A stretch of DNA of 64,000 nucleotides from Pelodera strongyloides (GCA_036852015.1 JAANDG010000734.1:1-64000); one strand, 5' to 3'. Positions 1 through 9,675 are shown, counted from the first letter of the stretch. The notes: a model not told the origin generated them from the sequence alone. Numbers and translations are program-made.

Positions 1-272
1 GGCATTTTTCGGCCTAGGGTTACGTACTCTTATTTTTTTGAAATTGTTTATTCTTCTCGCATTGTTATCAAAAAATCCCATCGAATTTTTTCGTGTTCAG
101 CATTTTGAGCATTCATACTCAAGGGAGTATCCGTAACGATATTGACGTTTTGATTTCGATAGTGAGGTCCTACCGTTAGGATAATTTTCATCTCAAGCGA
201 GATTACTTTTTCGCGAAAGTTCGCAGCACGTCAGTTTCCGGCCACTAACTCGACCTTCTTTCAGGTGGGCAT

Positions 273-860
273 ATGTCAGTGGAGCCCGGGACAGCAATTG
301 CTCTGAAGGATTTGGAGTCGTTCAAAGTTGATATTCTGAAGGTGGTTCGAAAAATCACTTGCAGCGATCAGGTCCCTGTCCTGAAAAGTAATAGTCACCG
401 AGTGCAGTATACCCTCAACTCTCAAGTGATTTCTACACTCCAGGATGCACTCTCAGGTCCGGAGATTGAGGGATCTCAGAGCGTCCGTATTGCTATCGAG
501 GGAGTCACCCAGCTCCTCGAGGAGAGAAATAAGGCGCTCGTCATCGCCGACAGGAACCCGGACTACTGGTCGTATCTTGAGGAAAGAGAAGCTCTGGGAT
601 CGGATGATAAAGAGCTGCAATCTTATCTGTCCTGGCGAGAGAAGCGAACCGACAGACGTGCCCCGAGGAAGGACTCAAACATTGACATCGCCCAGGTTAT
701 CCGGAGGGAAATTTCGTCAGCAGTCCGACAACAGCCGTACAGTAGAAGAAGCGACCGACGAAGTCGTAGCCGGTCTCCTCCCCGACGCCCGTATTGCTCC
801 AACTGTAAGAAGACCGGCCACACCCGCGAACGATGTTTCCTGCTTACTCGAAGAAAATGA
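273..860 (+). CDS. PAT element gag-like protein with CCHC zinc knuckle
   Basis: A 195-residue ORF starts at ATG 273. The N-terminal two thirds are rich in charged helical sequence without a recognisable fold. A basic Arg/Ser-rich segment follows near residues 150-170. The C-terminus has a zinc knuckle of the form C-x2-C-x4-H-x4-C (CSNCKKTGHTRERC), which binds nucleic acid in retroelement Gag proteins. The 3' half overlaps the RT ORF in the +1 frame. That suggests coupled translation or frameshifting to make the polymerase. The role in packaging element RNA is known for the class and inferred here. Confidence 0.75.
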   Translation: MSVEPGTAIALKDLESFKVDILKVVRKITCSDQVPVLKSNSHRVQYTLNSQVISTLQDALSGPEIEGSQSVRIAIEGVTQLLEERNKALVIADRNPDYWSYLEEREALGSDDKELQSYLSWREKRTDRRAPRKDSNIDIAQVIRREISSAVRQQPYSRRSDRRSRSRSPPRRPYCSNCKKTGHTRERCFLLTRRK

Positions 861-2808
861 TTTCCTAGCAGGTGGGCCTTCTAGACAATTGTCTTTCTGG
901 CGTAGCATCGAATGTTCAAATTTCGTGTGCGATATCATTAGAGATGGTTTTCGACTTAACGCGCAACCCCCTTTTCCCGTGCTAAAAACCTTGGTTCGTA
1001 ATTTTAGTGCGACGGAGAGGGAATTTGTAGACAGTGAAATTTCAAAACTGATGTTGTCAGGCGCAATAGCAAAATTGCCATTTAAAATCGAAAGTGCGGC
1101 AGACATCCCCAGAGGGCTGATATTTAGCCCATTGCATATTGCCCATGCGGCTAACGGCAAAATGCGCCTCATTCTCGATTTGTCGGAGTTAAATAAGTGT
1201 ATTGACGATGTACACGTGAAGTATGATGACTTAGAAAAGATGCGCTACGTTTTTCCCGTAGGGGGATATTTGGCAAAATTTGATTTAAAGGCAGGCTACC
1301 ATCACGTCCTGATTCATCCCGAGGATAGACATTTGTTGTGCTTTGCGTGGCCAAACCGGAAAGATTATGACGTATTCCAGTTTCAAGCGCTCCCGTTTGG
1401 CTTAAAGACTGCACCTTTCGCATTTACGAAAATTTTTCGGGTATTAGTAAAATATTGGAGAGAGAACGGACTGAGCGTTGCAATGTATCTAGATGACGGA
1501 CTCGTGTGGGGCAACACGTATGAAGAATGCTGCGCAGCCGTAGAAGTTATTAGAAATGATTTAAGGAGAGCGGGTGTAACACTGGCAAAAGAAAAGTGCG
1601 AATGGGTCCCCCAACATACAATTGTATGGCTAGGAATTAAAATTGATCTCGTTATGTATTCTTTGTCATTGACGGACGAAAGAAAGAGCAGGGCGCTTGT
1701 TCTGTTGTGCCGTTTATTGACAGACAGAAAACCGACTTTTAAGCGGAGGCAGCAATGGCTGGGCACTCTTGCATCAATGTCTATTCTTTTAGGTGACGAG
1801 AGACATAGAATGAGGCGTTACGGTGATCAAGTGGTTGGTCAATCTCAGCAGGACGATATCCCGCCCCAATTTCGGATGCGGCCTTCCGCAGGTGAGAGAA
1901 TGGAATGGACTTATTGGAAAAATCGGTTGAATGAAAATATAAGCGCCGATATCGTAACGAGCGCTTGTCGTGACCAAGCGGAGGTCACAGTTACCACAGA
2001 TGCTTCAGAGTTAGCAATGGGAGCGGTGTTTTACCACAAGGAAACTGTTTTGCGTGTATCAGGGAACCTTCCCCAAAGAGCAATCGGGGGTTCAAGTACA
2101 TTGCGCGAGATGTTGGCCATAGAATTTGGTGTCGGAAATTATTTAGAGCGCTTCAATGGGTCGTCCATATTGATTAAAACCGATAGCGCGGCAGCCACGG
2201 CCATTGTGCGTAAGGGGAGTAGTAAGGGCGAGCTGCACGAGATAGCACACCGAATTTGGGCCATGTTGGAAACTAAGAGAATCAGTTGGGAAATTGAATG
2301 GATTCCGCGCTCTGAAAATAAAGAAGCGGATGAAGCAAGTCGTATAATTGATTACGACGATTGGTGTATCAATGAAAACGTTTTCAGTTTCGTCGTGGAG
2401 CGATTGGGACGGGTTGAAGTCGACGTCTTTGCAAGCCCCGAAACAGCAAAGTGTCGCAGATTCATTTCTAGAGATTGGACAGCGGGATGCAGTGGGTTCG
2501 ACGCATTTCGATCAAGGGAGATTTGGAGGGAGTTCGGATGGTGGGTTCCCCCAGTGGCTCTCGTTTCGAAAACTTTGTGTTGGGCCAGAAAATTGAAAGC
2601 CAGAGGAATTTTAGGGATACCGGTATGGAAATCGCAAGTTTATTGGCGGGAAATCTTTCATCACGGAAACTTTGTAGAACAGGTTAAGGATTATGTATGG
2701 TATCCGGCGGGGTCCCGCATATTCAACGAAGGGGGAAAGGCAGCAGCTTTTGATTCACCGTATTCAAAATTCGATTTTGTGTTTTTGCTAGTGGACTTCC
2801 GCCAGTGA
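445..2808 (+). CDS. PAT element reverse transcriptase / RNase H
   Basis: The open frame runs from 445 to a stop at 2808 (787 codons). The part overlapping gag looks like a frame shadow, and the enzymatic protein probably begins near 740-870. RT blocks are visible in order: a DLSELN block near 1181, an FDLKAGYHHV block (motif A aspartate) near 1279, the LPFGLKTAPFAF block near 1390 and the catalytic YLDDGL near 1486. RNase H follows with TTDAS (about 1995), an active-site Glu in a REMLAIE segment and TDSAAA (about 2180). A DVFAS segment near 2425 is typical of DIRS-order polyproteins. It copies the element RNA into DNA. The ATG at 445 is only the first in frame; the true start is uncertain. 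Confidence 0.85.
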   Translation: MHSQVRRLRDLRASVLLSRESPSSSRREIRRSSSPTGTRTTGRILRKEKLWDRMIKSCNLICPGERSEPTDVPRGRTQTLTSPRLSGGKFRQQSDNSRTVEEATDEVVAGLLPDARIAPTVRRPATPANDVSCLLEENDFLAGGPSRQLSFWRSIECSNFVCDIIRDGFRLNAQPPFPVLKTLVRNFSATEREFVDSEISKLMLSGAIAKLPFKIESAADIPRGLIFSPLHIAHAANGKMRLILDLSELNKCIDDVHVKYDDLEKMRYVFPVGGYLAKFDLKAGYHHVLIHPEDRHLLCFAWPNRKDYDVFQFQALPFGLKTAPFAFTKIFRVLVKYWRENGLSVAMYLDDGLVWGNTYEECCAAVEVIRNDLRRAGVTLAKEKCEWVPQHTIVWLGIKIDLVMYSLSLTDERKSRALVLLCRLLTDRKPTFKRRQQWLGTLASMSILLGDERHRMRRYGDQVVGQSQQDDIPPQFRMRPSAGERMEWTYWKNRLNENISADIVTSACRDQAEVTVTTDASELAMGAVFYHKETVLRVSGNLPQRAIGGSSTLREMLAIEFGVGNYLERFNGSSILIKTDSAAATAIVRKGSSKGELHEIAHRIWAMLETKRISWEIEWIPRSENKEADEASRIIDYDDWCINENVFSFVVERLGRVEVDVFASPETAKCRRFISRDWTAGCSGFDAFRSREIWREFGWWVPPVALVSKTLCWARKLKARGILGIPVWKSQVYWREIFHHGNFVEQVKDYVWYPAGSRIFNEGGKAAAFDSPYSKFDFVFLLVDFRQ

Positions 2809-2844
2809 ACAAACGCAGATAACCCCAAGGGCTTTGTCTGTCTA

Positions 2845-2941
2845 CCTTATTGTCACTGAACCGGAAATAAAATTGTTTGTGAAGGTGTCTTGGATGTGGA
2901 AGCACAAAGGAAGTTTTTTACGTAGCGAAGTGTAGTAAAAA
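2845..2941 (+). repeat. PAT split repeat B1
   Basis: This 97-bp sequence is repeated almost exactly at 4518-4614. It contains AATAAA, so it can serve as a polyadenylation site. It lies between the RT and recombinase ORFs, about 140 bp before the second A repeat. Confidence 0.8.
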
Positions 2942-3080
2942 GTGTTCTTTGTGCGGATCGCAGACAAGACACCGTAACTAGTATAAATGCCGTTCCATGT
3001 ATGGATGTGCAAGACCTATGACAACTATGCGTCGCCCGTAAACATGCACGGCGCCAAAAATATCTACTTTTCTTTATCTA

Positions 3081-3101
3081 GGCATTTTTCGGCCTAGGGT
3101 T
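3081..3101 (+). repeat. PAT split repeat A2 (A1 at 1-21)
   Basis: Twenty-one bases are identical to the first 21 bases of the window (GGCATTTTTCGGCCTAGGGTT). Placement just before the recombinase ORF matches the internal A2 position of PAT-type elements. Confidence 0.7.
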
Positions 3102-3126
3102 CCCACCTCCGCCCCCTGTTCAGTAA

Positions 3127-4155
3127 GTGTACATTACAGAATTTCCGCCACGCGTTCGCCGAGCCGCTCTGGAGATTGTCCAGATGAATCCCGACGCGGC
3201 AGACACCCTTCTCGTAGCGATCGGAACGTCTCGTGCCCCAGGGACCGCATCCAGATACAAGGCTTTGCAATCGCAGTACGCAACCTGGTGTGAATCCAGA
3301 AGTCTGGACCCAGGAAAACCGCAGGTGCGGAATTTGTACTTTTGTTACCTTACCGACAGAAAAGAGTTCAAAAAGATTAACGCCGTAGCTGCAGCGTTGA
3401 CTCATTTTTATGGACCACTTTCACCGGAACAAGCAGAGATTGCTAGTCTAATCATGGATTCGGCTAAACGCTCAGCACCCCCTGTTAAACACCGGGCTAA
3501 GATGACAAAGTTGCAATTGCAAGCGCTTTTCGAAAAATTTTTCGAATCAAAAGGGGACTTTCACCTCTGGAGAATTACCATGTTTTGTGCATTAGGGTTT
3601 TTCGGTATGCTGAGGTGCGAAGAGCTATGTGATTTACGGTGGAAACATGTACAGAGAGTGGAAAACACGTTACTCTTAACGGTGGAACGATCCAAAACCG
3701 ATCAGTTCGCTTCGGGAGCGAGTGTAGCCATACATCTGGAAACGGGTGGTTTTATGGCTAGATTTTGGGATAGTGTGACGAGAAAGGTTAGCAAAGCGTC
3801 TCATTATTGCCCCTCCGATCACGCATTAAGGCAAACGTAATTCGGGAGTAGGGGGAAAAAGGTTTGCTTTTCCTGACAGTGTGTAATATTTCAGGCCGAC
3901 GAGGATTTCGTACTTGGTGATCGTAGCGGTGCAAAAATAAAGGCCTCTTCCTGGGCTTCTATCTTCAAGCGAGCGGCGGCGAAGTTTGGATGGGAGGGTT
4001 TGACAACCCACTCCTTGAGAGGTGGGGGCGCCTCGCAAGCGGCGTCGGACGGCGTCACGGACGATCAACTGCGAAGGCACGGCCGTTGGAAATCAACGAA
4101 CGGACATAGACCGTATGTGGATCCCGCTCTTTCCCCCGTAGTGTTAGCTTTCTAG
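3127..4155 (+). CDS. PAT element tyrosine recombinase (two exons)
   Basis: Exon 1 is open from 3127 but starts at GTG and has no ATG, so it is probably reached by splicing or another start. It holds the core-binding domain and the first catalytic region, with an Arg in the FFGMLRCEELCDL segment near 3610. The frame stops at 3840, while the C-terminal catalytic block appears in another frame from 3895: HSLRGGGAS, HGRW and the nucleophile Tyr in HRPYVDP, ending at TAG 4153-4155. A donor AAG|GTTAGC at 3787 joined to TTTCAG at 3894 restores the frame; the GT at 3837 does not. The R-H-R-H/W-Y set marks a phage-integrase-type recombinase that inserts the circular cDNA. The intron is inferred; a frameshift mutation is the alternative. 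Confidence 0.75.
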
Positions 4156-4517
4156 TAGGATAATATTGCTAGGTTTTTCACGTCGTCCGATGCTAGCAGT
4201 TATTAAAATTAGTTTGTGAGTTTTAGTCGTTCATCTTCGGTGATTGTTTGTTCGTTCTAGATATCGGTGAGTTAATCAAACGCTTGTGCCATGGTTATTA
4301 GAATCGTTTGATCTCGTAGTTGGATCTCGTGTTAAGAATTGTTCGTTCTCTTAGTTGGATCTCTTGTTATTTTCTCGTTTTTGTTCCAGCCTTTGTTTTG
4401 TTGTGTTTCGCTTATCACCTTCTCGGTTTTATCTTCTCAGGTAGTAATGGTATAATGGTATTGCTTCCGCCAAAGGTGGAAAAATCGTAACCCTGGACCA
4501 ATTATTGTCACTGAAAC

Positions 4518-4614
4518 CCTTATTGTCACTGAACCGGAAATAAAATTGTTTGTGAAGGTGTCTTGGATGTGGAAGCACAAAGGAAGTTTTTTACGTAGCG
4601 AAGTGTAGTAAAAA
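4518..4614 (+). repeat. PAT split repeat B2 (right end)
   Basis: This is the second copy of the B repeat. It ends in a short A run, directly followed by the first of the 57-bp repeats that bracket the Penelope-like element. Confidence 0.8.
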
Positions 4615-4668
4615 TGACTCCTTTACGCTGTTTTCCATTCTTCAAAATTCCTTTTATTTTCTCTTTAA
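4612..4668 (+). repeat. 57-bp direct repeat, left copy
   Basis: This is identical over 57 bp to 9110-9166. The two copies bracket the Penelope-like element. It could be a very long target-site duplication or a fragment of the pseudo-LTR that such elements often carry. Confidence 0.85.
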
Positions 4669-5764
4669 TTGCTTTAGGTCAAAGGTTTGCAAAGAAGGAG
4701 GTTTCAGTGCCCCTCTTGCTTGCCCGAGATCCTGTTGTTTCATATTATTATTATTATTATTTTTTTTTTTTCTTATTTCATGTTCTCCATTTCGTCATTC
4801 TCTTCTCCATCCCATATACCCCCCCGCTATTTGACTTTTTATTCTCTTTCTCATTGCTTTCGCAACCTATCCTCTCTCTTTTCCGTTCACTCTATTCCCT
4901 CATTTCCTTTTCGTATTTTCTTTTTCGCATACATACACATGACACAATACATTACTAAGTCTCATATTCGCTGTCCCTTTACGGGTAGCCATACCCTAGG
5001 CTCACGCCTTGTGGTATTATGTACCATAACTCACATGAGTTATGCATTCACCTGCCCCTGTTGGGGTTACTTGTTTTATTATATCCTTCAATACCTCTCC
5101 CTCTTTACCTTCACTTTCAACATTACATTTGAATTTCTTTCACATTTGTATTTTCTTCCTTTTTTTACGAAATCAACCACAACCTACTACACTAAACATC
5201 ATGTCTATCTCCATTCCCTCCCCCCACCCCATAACTCTGAAACATTTGGGCACTCAAATACTCTACGTGAGTATACATCATACAATAGATTACTATTCTC
5301 AATTTTTCCTGTCAGTTCTCTTCTTAGAAGAAGAGTATCCTTAACCCTAAACATTATACATTTGCAAAGAATTCCATATTAAAATTCATATCTTTTCTTT
5401 CGTACAACACCTATTGAGGCCTATTTTTCTTACTTTCACTAATTTACTTTTTACTACACCCTCCTCATTCCGATGCCAAGAAGGAGTTGGGCTTTGTTCC
5501 CACGTCTACCGATGGAAGCCAAGTGGGGATATGGTGGTAAATGAGGCACAGGCTTGGCTTCCTAGGTGACCTTCGCATCAACGTGGAAGTTTGTATCGAC
5601 ATTCGCTCCCTCCATGTCAGGCTTAGACCGAAGTGTTGCCCAACACCACCTGGCTCCCCTAAGCTTAGAGCGGCTGAAGGGAGGACATATACCGCTCTAC
5701 GACAACTAAAAAATACTTTGAGTCGCAATCTTTCAATTCCGTTAAGATAGGTCCCAACTTAAAA

Positions 5765-8488
5765 ATGATCTCTATGGAGGGGTCTAAAGAAATAGGTACT
5801 ACGTGTACTAACAAAAGATGTAAAATATGTCCACTAGTTTCACGTGAGCTTCTCACTCGTAGCAGTTCTACCAGATATTATACACCTACATTTTCTACAA
5901 ACACAACAAATTGCTGCAGCACTGGTATAGTTTATTGCATAACATGCTCAAAATGTCTAATACAATACGTAGGAGAAACAAAAAGAACACTCAAATGCCG
6001 ATTTAGCCAACACCGGTACCACATGAAAAAGAATTCAACGGATACACTACTATACAAACATTTTTCTGCATGTCAGGCGGACGTAGAAACAAAAATGTTT
6101 TCTATCCATATACTTGATAGTCTCAGTAATAACAGCGATACAAATATAAGAAAAACAAAAGAATTGTTCTGGATAAAATTACTCAACACGGCTTATCCAT
6201 TTGGTTTAAATGACAATATCAAAGGATATGGTATTATCAGTGACAATAGCAAAAAAGGTTTAGGAAACAATAAACTTCCTTACTTCGCTCTCAAAATCAA
6301 AAGACCACCCAAAAATCGCGGAATAAGAAAACGTTCACATTCTCGCAACAATTACCCAACTCCAGACATCTCAACCACACTATGTTATTCAAAACTTTCT
6401 AAACTCTATTCAAGTATTCCTTCATCAACCAAAAAACTTCTTATAAGACAATACTACAACAATGATGTTACTTTCGATTTTAAGCGCAACACAGAAGCAA
6501 TATGCGGTCGAATGTCAATACATTATCATGTTTCTAACACAAGTACAAAAAGCGTTCAACAAACAGACTTTGATTTACACATACCTTTTCTTGAATTTGC
6601 TTCACCACACAATAATCTCAATTATCAGGTCAAAAAAAGTATCAAAGTATTATTCAACACTAACTCCATTCCTAATTCTCTAATACCACGCATCCGATTT
6701 ATTCCAAAATACAACATCCCACTGGGTCCAAAATTTTTCAATTATAAAACACTAGTCAACTCAGTTACTACAACCAACATTACATGCAATTGCAGCACAT
6801 TCCTATCTAAATGCAATGGAAAAGAAATAATGTCTATTAACACTATTTCTCATATAGTTTCCGGTAATTGTCAAATATTCTCATCAAACTATCCTAAAGC
6901 ATCACAATTACTTTTAAATGGTACAAAGTACCGATGTCCATATAGTCACTCACATTTTCAACAAACACTCAAAGAAACCTCTCAAGAGCTAAGTACTCGC
7001 CTCAAAAAATACTTTATGAAGAACAGTATTCCTATTCCAAATATGAAATTCTTGTTGGATGACCTTAACTTAACTTCGGCTATTTTTGAAGAACAACACA
7101 TACGTGCAGTCACACGGGAGATCCACAAAATAAAACAAAATTTCGTTGTAACATGTGTGGACAAGGCCAATTCCAACTTCTGCTTTTCATGTCCTTTATT
7201 ATACCGTAACTTCCTTCATAAGGAGTTGGGCATAGTTTACTCTAACAATGTTTACCAAACAGTGGGCAATGATACATATCAACCATACAGTTTAGAGACA
7301 AAAGATTCTATAATAAACAGACACAGTGATTACTCGAGTCTTTTCGGTATTAATCTTCCAGATAACCACAGAAAACTACCTAACATTTATGCCATACCCA
7401 AACTCCATAAACCTACAATTAAAATGAGATTTATAACAGCAGCTAAGGTTAGTTCTCTTAAAAACATTTCTATTTTAACACAAAAAATACTCAAACATTT
7501 AAGAACACATTTTTCTAACTACTGTAAAGCAACTAGCAATCATAATATCCACAAATCTTACTTTTTTTCAATTGATAATTCAATGCAAATTTCCAATAAT
7601 TCTAGTCTTCACCGCTTCAATAAAATACGGGTTATGGATTTCAGTAGTCTTTTTACCAACTTACCACACGATTGCGTCCTTAAAAATATGTATGAACTAC
7701 TCGAATTATGTTTCAAAAATGCTGGTAAAACATACATAAATGTTGCATTTAAACACTGCTTCTATACTGATACATACTCTCAAAATTGCTACACACTAAC
7801 AGAGGTTAAACATATAATACATTATATTGTCACAAACAGTTTCTTAATCTTCAACAACGAAGTATTCCATCAAACAAAAGGTGTACCACAAGGAGGTAAC
7901 GCCTCACCACTCTTGGCAGATCTCACTCTATCAATTATAGAATTCAATTTTTTCAAAAGTAACAACAACTCACATCTAGTTTACAATACACGCATGTTTA
8001 GGTATATGGATGATATTGCCATATTTTATAATAATATTTGTGACTTTGATCAACTCATAAATATGTATCCTACATCTCTTAGTCTTGAGCCTGCAAATGA
8101 TAGTGAAAATTCAGCAGCTTTTCTAGACCTTCAAATTACTCGAGTTAATGATAAGTGGGCTATAAATTTATATAACAAAACAGACGACTACACATTCGAC
8201 GTCATTAGATTTCCAATGTACGATTCTCATATCTCAACAAATATCAAACTAAATTGTATAATGGGTGAAATAATACGAATATACCGTTGCACTTCTTCTT
8301 TAGAGTTTTTCAAAGACAAGGTTTGTCAACTTACACGCAAACTTATTCGTAATAAATATCCCGTTTCAAAAATCACTCAAATATTTCGGAAAACTATTCA
8401 CCGACACCCATGTATAGCACTAAAATATAATAATGACAGCAAAAGACTGACTGATTGGTACAACAGTAATTTCAATTTTAACATATAA
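5765..8488 (+). CDS. Penelope-like GIY-YIG endonuclease / reverse transcriptase
   Basis: The ORF has 907 codons from ATG 5765; the frame stays open upstream to about 5678 without another ATG. Residues about 54-140 form the endonuclease: GIVY, then YVGET, an Arg after it, and a Glu in KELFWIKLL. Nearby cysteines and histidines fit the CCHH finger of Penelope endonucleases. A linker CNC near residue 340 matches the CxC motif described for N-terminal-endonuclease elements. RT blocks follow: PKLHKP near 545, motif A MDFSSLFTNLP near 624, motif B KGVPQGGNASP near 704 and the catalytic YMDD near 746. The enzyme nicks DNA and primes reverse transcription at the nick; its RT is related to telomerase. 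No in-frame UGA is present, so it is not one of the selenoprotein variants. It looks intact. Confidence 0.9.
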   Translation: MISMEGSKEIGTTCTNKRCKICPLVSRELLTRSSSTRYYTPTFSTNTTNCCSTGIVYCITCSKCLIQYVGETKRTLKCRFSQHRYHMKKNSTDTLLYKHFSACQADVETKMFSIHILDSLSNNSDTNIRKTKELFWIKLLNTAYPFGLNDNIKGYGIISDNSKKGLGNNKLPYFALKIKRPPKNRGIRKRSHSRNNYPTPDISTTLCYSKLSKLYSSIPSSTKKLLIRQYYNNDVTFDFKRNTEAICGRMSIHYHVSNTSTKSVQQTDFDLHIPFLEFASPHNNLNYQVKKSIKVLFNTNSIPNSLIPRIRFIPKYNIPLGPKFFNYKTLVNSVTTTNITCNCSTFLSKCNGKEIMSINTISHIVSGNCQIFSSNYPKASQLLLNGTKYRCPYSHSHFQQTLKETSQELSTRLKKYFMKNSIPIPNMKFLLDDLNLTSAIFEEQHIRAVTREIHKIKQNFVVTCVDKANSNFCFSCPLLYRNFLHKELGIVYSNNVYQTVGNDTYQPYSLETKDSIINRHSDYSSLFGINLPDNHRKLPNIYAIPKLHKPTIKMRFITAAKVSSLKNISILTQKILKHLRTHFSNYCKATSNHNIHKSYFFSIDNSMQISNNSSLHRFNKIRVMDFSSLFTNLPHDCVLKNMYELLELCFKNAGKTYINVAFKHCFYTDTYSQNCYTLTEVKHIIHYIVTNSFLIFNNEVFHQTKGVPQGGNASPLLADLTLSIIEFNFFKSNNNSHLVYNTRMFRYMDDIAIFYNNICDFDQLINMYPTSLSLEPANDSENSAAFLDLQITRVNDKWAINLYNKTDDYTFDVIRFPMYDSHISTNIKLNCIMGEIIRIYRCTSSLEFFKDKVCQLTRKLIRNKYPVSKITQIFRKTIHRHPCIALKYNNDSKRLTDWYNSNFNFNI

Positions 8489-8611
8489 TATCTAACTTAA
8501 CACATTCACTATATTTCATATCATTAAGCATACTACTCAACTAATATATAATTATTATTTCAAAAACTAACCAACTAATGCATAACTATTACTTCACATG
8601 ACATCTCCCCA

Positions 8612-8706
8612 TCACACACACACACACTCACACACTCCATCTCACTAACACACATAAACACACACAAACGCACACACACCCACACATACACACACACACA
8701 CACATA
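8612..8706 (+). repeat. CA-rich microsatellite in element 3' region
   Basis: Imperfect (CA)n and ACAC-rich sequence lies about 125 bp after the Penelope-like stop codon. Naiad-type elements are reported to favour microsatellites, so this may be captured target sequence or part of the element tail. Confidence 0.7.
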
Positions 8707-8990
8707 ATCTCACACCACACTACAAACTACTAAAAACACAACCTCACATCACACTACAAACTACAAAAATAAATATAATTGTACTCTAACATTAAAAACC
8801 AAACAATTAATTAATTGCAATAACAATTGCACGCAACACAAAATCGAACATACACATAATCAATCACACAATCTTCTTCCAAACTGTTAATTCTCTTGTT
8901 AATTTTCTTTGTACATAATTTTATATCTTGCTTGTATTCATTCCCTTTTGTTTTTTATTTTTTTATCTCCTATCCCACCAAGCTGTGGTC

Positions 8991-9060
8991 ATCGTACTGA
9001 TGAGACCCAACTACAGCAAAATCCTCGTATACGATCTAGGGTCGAAACGGGGTGTCGTGT
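8991..9060 (+). ncRNA. Hammerhead-ribozyme-like core (stem I not convincing)
   Basis: CTGATGA at 8997-9003 is followed by a 5-bp helix (GACCC 9004-9008 with GGGTC 9039-9043), then GAAA at 9044-9047, C, a five-base loop and GTC at 9054-9056. That is the order and spacing of a type I hammerhead with a two-pair stem III. The stem I partners expected before 8997 and after 9056 pair poorly, so the copy is degenerate or needs a partner elsewhere. Confidence 0.4.
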
Positions 9061-9109
9061 TATTATAAAGACACGATCACTTTCTCTACATTTAATATAT
9101 TGATATATT

Positions 9110-9166
9110 AAATGACTCCTTTACGCTGTTTTCCATTCTTCAAAATTCCTTTTATTTTCTCTTTAA
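9110..9166 (+). repeat. 57-bp direct repeat, right copy
   Basis: This is the right-hand copy of the 57-bp repeat. It follows directly after a short AT palindrome (TTAATATATTGATATATTAA) at the element's 3' end. Confidence 0.85.
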
Positions 9167-9490
9167 ATACATATGAACACAGTAAATAAACCTAGAAAAA
9201 ATCGAGAAGTGCTCTCACTTGTCCGCAATGCCATCCACATCCTATTCTCGTGTTTTGTAGTCCGACAGACCTTTGCGACGGAAGATGCCTGGAAAATCTC
9301 GATTGTTTTAAACTATTACGGATATTAATATGAGATTAAGCATAAGTAAGGTAGAACTAATAACGGGATCCACTACCGTGAAGGAGCCACCATAATTTAT
9401 GGAGTGTTAACGTGTATCTAGACTAAATTTTTATATTGTTTGCAGTTGTGGGTTTTTGAGTCGGATCATCATGGTATTTCTTTTAATATA

Positions 9491-9675
9491 TAAAGCGAAA
9501 TACCGGCCTGGTTTTGAAAGATATCGAGTACACCAGTATTATTATGCATCTTACACATATTAACATAAATTAGAATAAAAACAATCAGGCTCAATTCGAG
9601 TAACTTAGCATAAACAAGTACGAATTCAGCTATACACTATGCGTTTCAAAAGCCGGCCGGTATTTCGCTTTAAAC
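9491..9675. mobile_element. Foldback element, TTTAAAGCGAAATACC family
   Basis: The ends are inverted copies of AAAGCGAAATACCGGCC, and the interior is AT-rich and non-coding. The same termini occur at 30123-30296, 36052-36223 and, more diverged, 55975-56145. It looks like a non-autonomous DNA element with a TTTAAA/TTAA target. Confidence 0.65.

Larger units (their letters stand above)
1..4614 (+). mobile_element. PAT-like (DIRS order) tyrosine-recombinase retrotransposon
   Basis: Three ORFs in the same direction give gag with a zinc knuckle, reverse transcriptase/RNase H, and a tyrosine recombinase. This is the set expected of a DIRS-order element that integrates through a circular DNA rather than with a DDE integrase. 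Terminal organisation fits split direct repeats (A1-B1-A2-B2). A 21-bp A repeat starts at 1 and recurs at 3081. A 97-bp B repeat lies at 2845-2941 and again at 4518-4614, at the right end. The B repeat contains an AATAAA signal. No methyltransferase domain is seen, which favours PAT over DIRS1. All coding frames are long and intact, so the copy may be recent. The window begins exactly at the A repeat, so the left boundary may lie further out. Confidence 0.85.
4669..9109 (+). mobile_element. Penelope-like element, Naiad-type domain order
   Basis: One ORF (5765-8488) carries an N-terminal GIY-YIG endonuclease and a C-terminal RT. That is the permuted order reported for the Naiad/Chlamys clade of Penelope-like elements; canonical ones have the endonuclease C-terminal. 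The 5' flank 4669-5464 is strongly pyrimidine-rich and has no convincing ORF. 5465-5760 is more GC-rich and is probably leader. Downstream come a CA-rich tract (8612-8706) and a hammerhead-like core (8991-9060). The whole is bounded by 57-bp direct repeats (4612-4668, 9110-9166). It lies immediately after the PAT element in the same orientation. Confidence 0.85.

Noticed and set aside
717..1172. Minus-strand ORFs over the PAT RT
   Set aside because: Frame shadows of the intact plus-strand RT.
4614..5382. Overlapping plus-strand ORFs of 114 and 231 codons
   Set aside because: They are Phe/Ser/Leu-rich translations of a pyrimidine-rich leader region of the Penelope-like element and have no retroelement motif.
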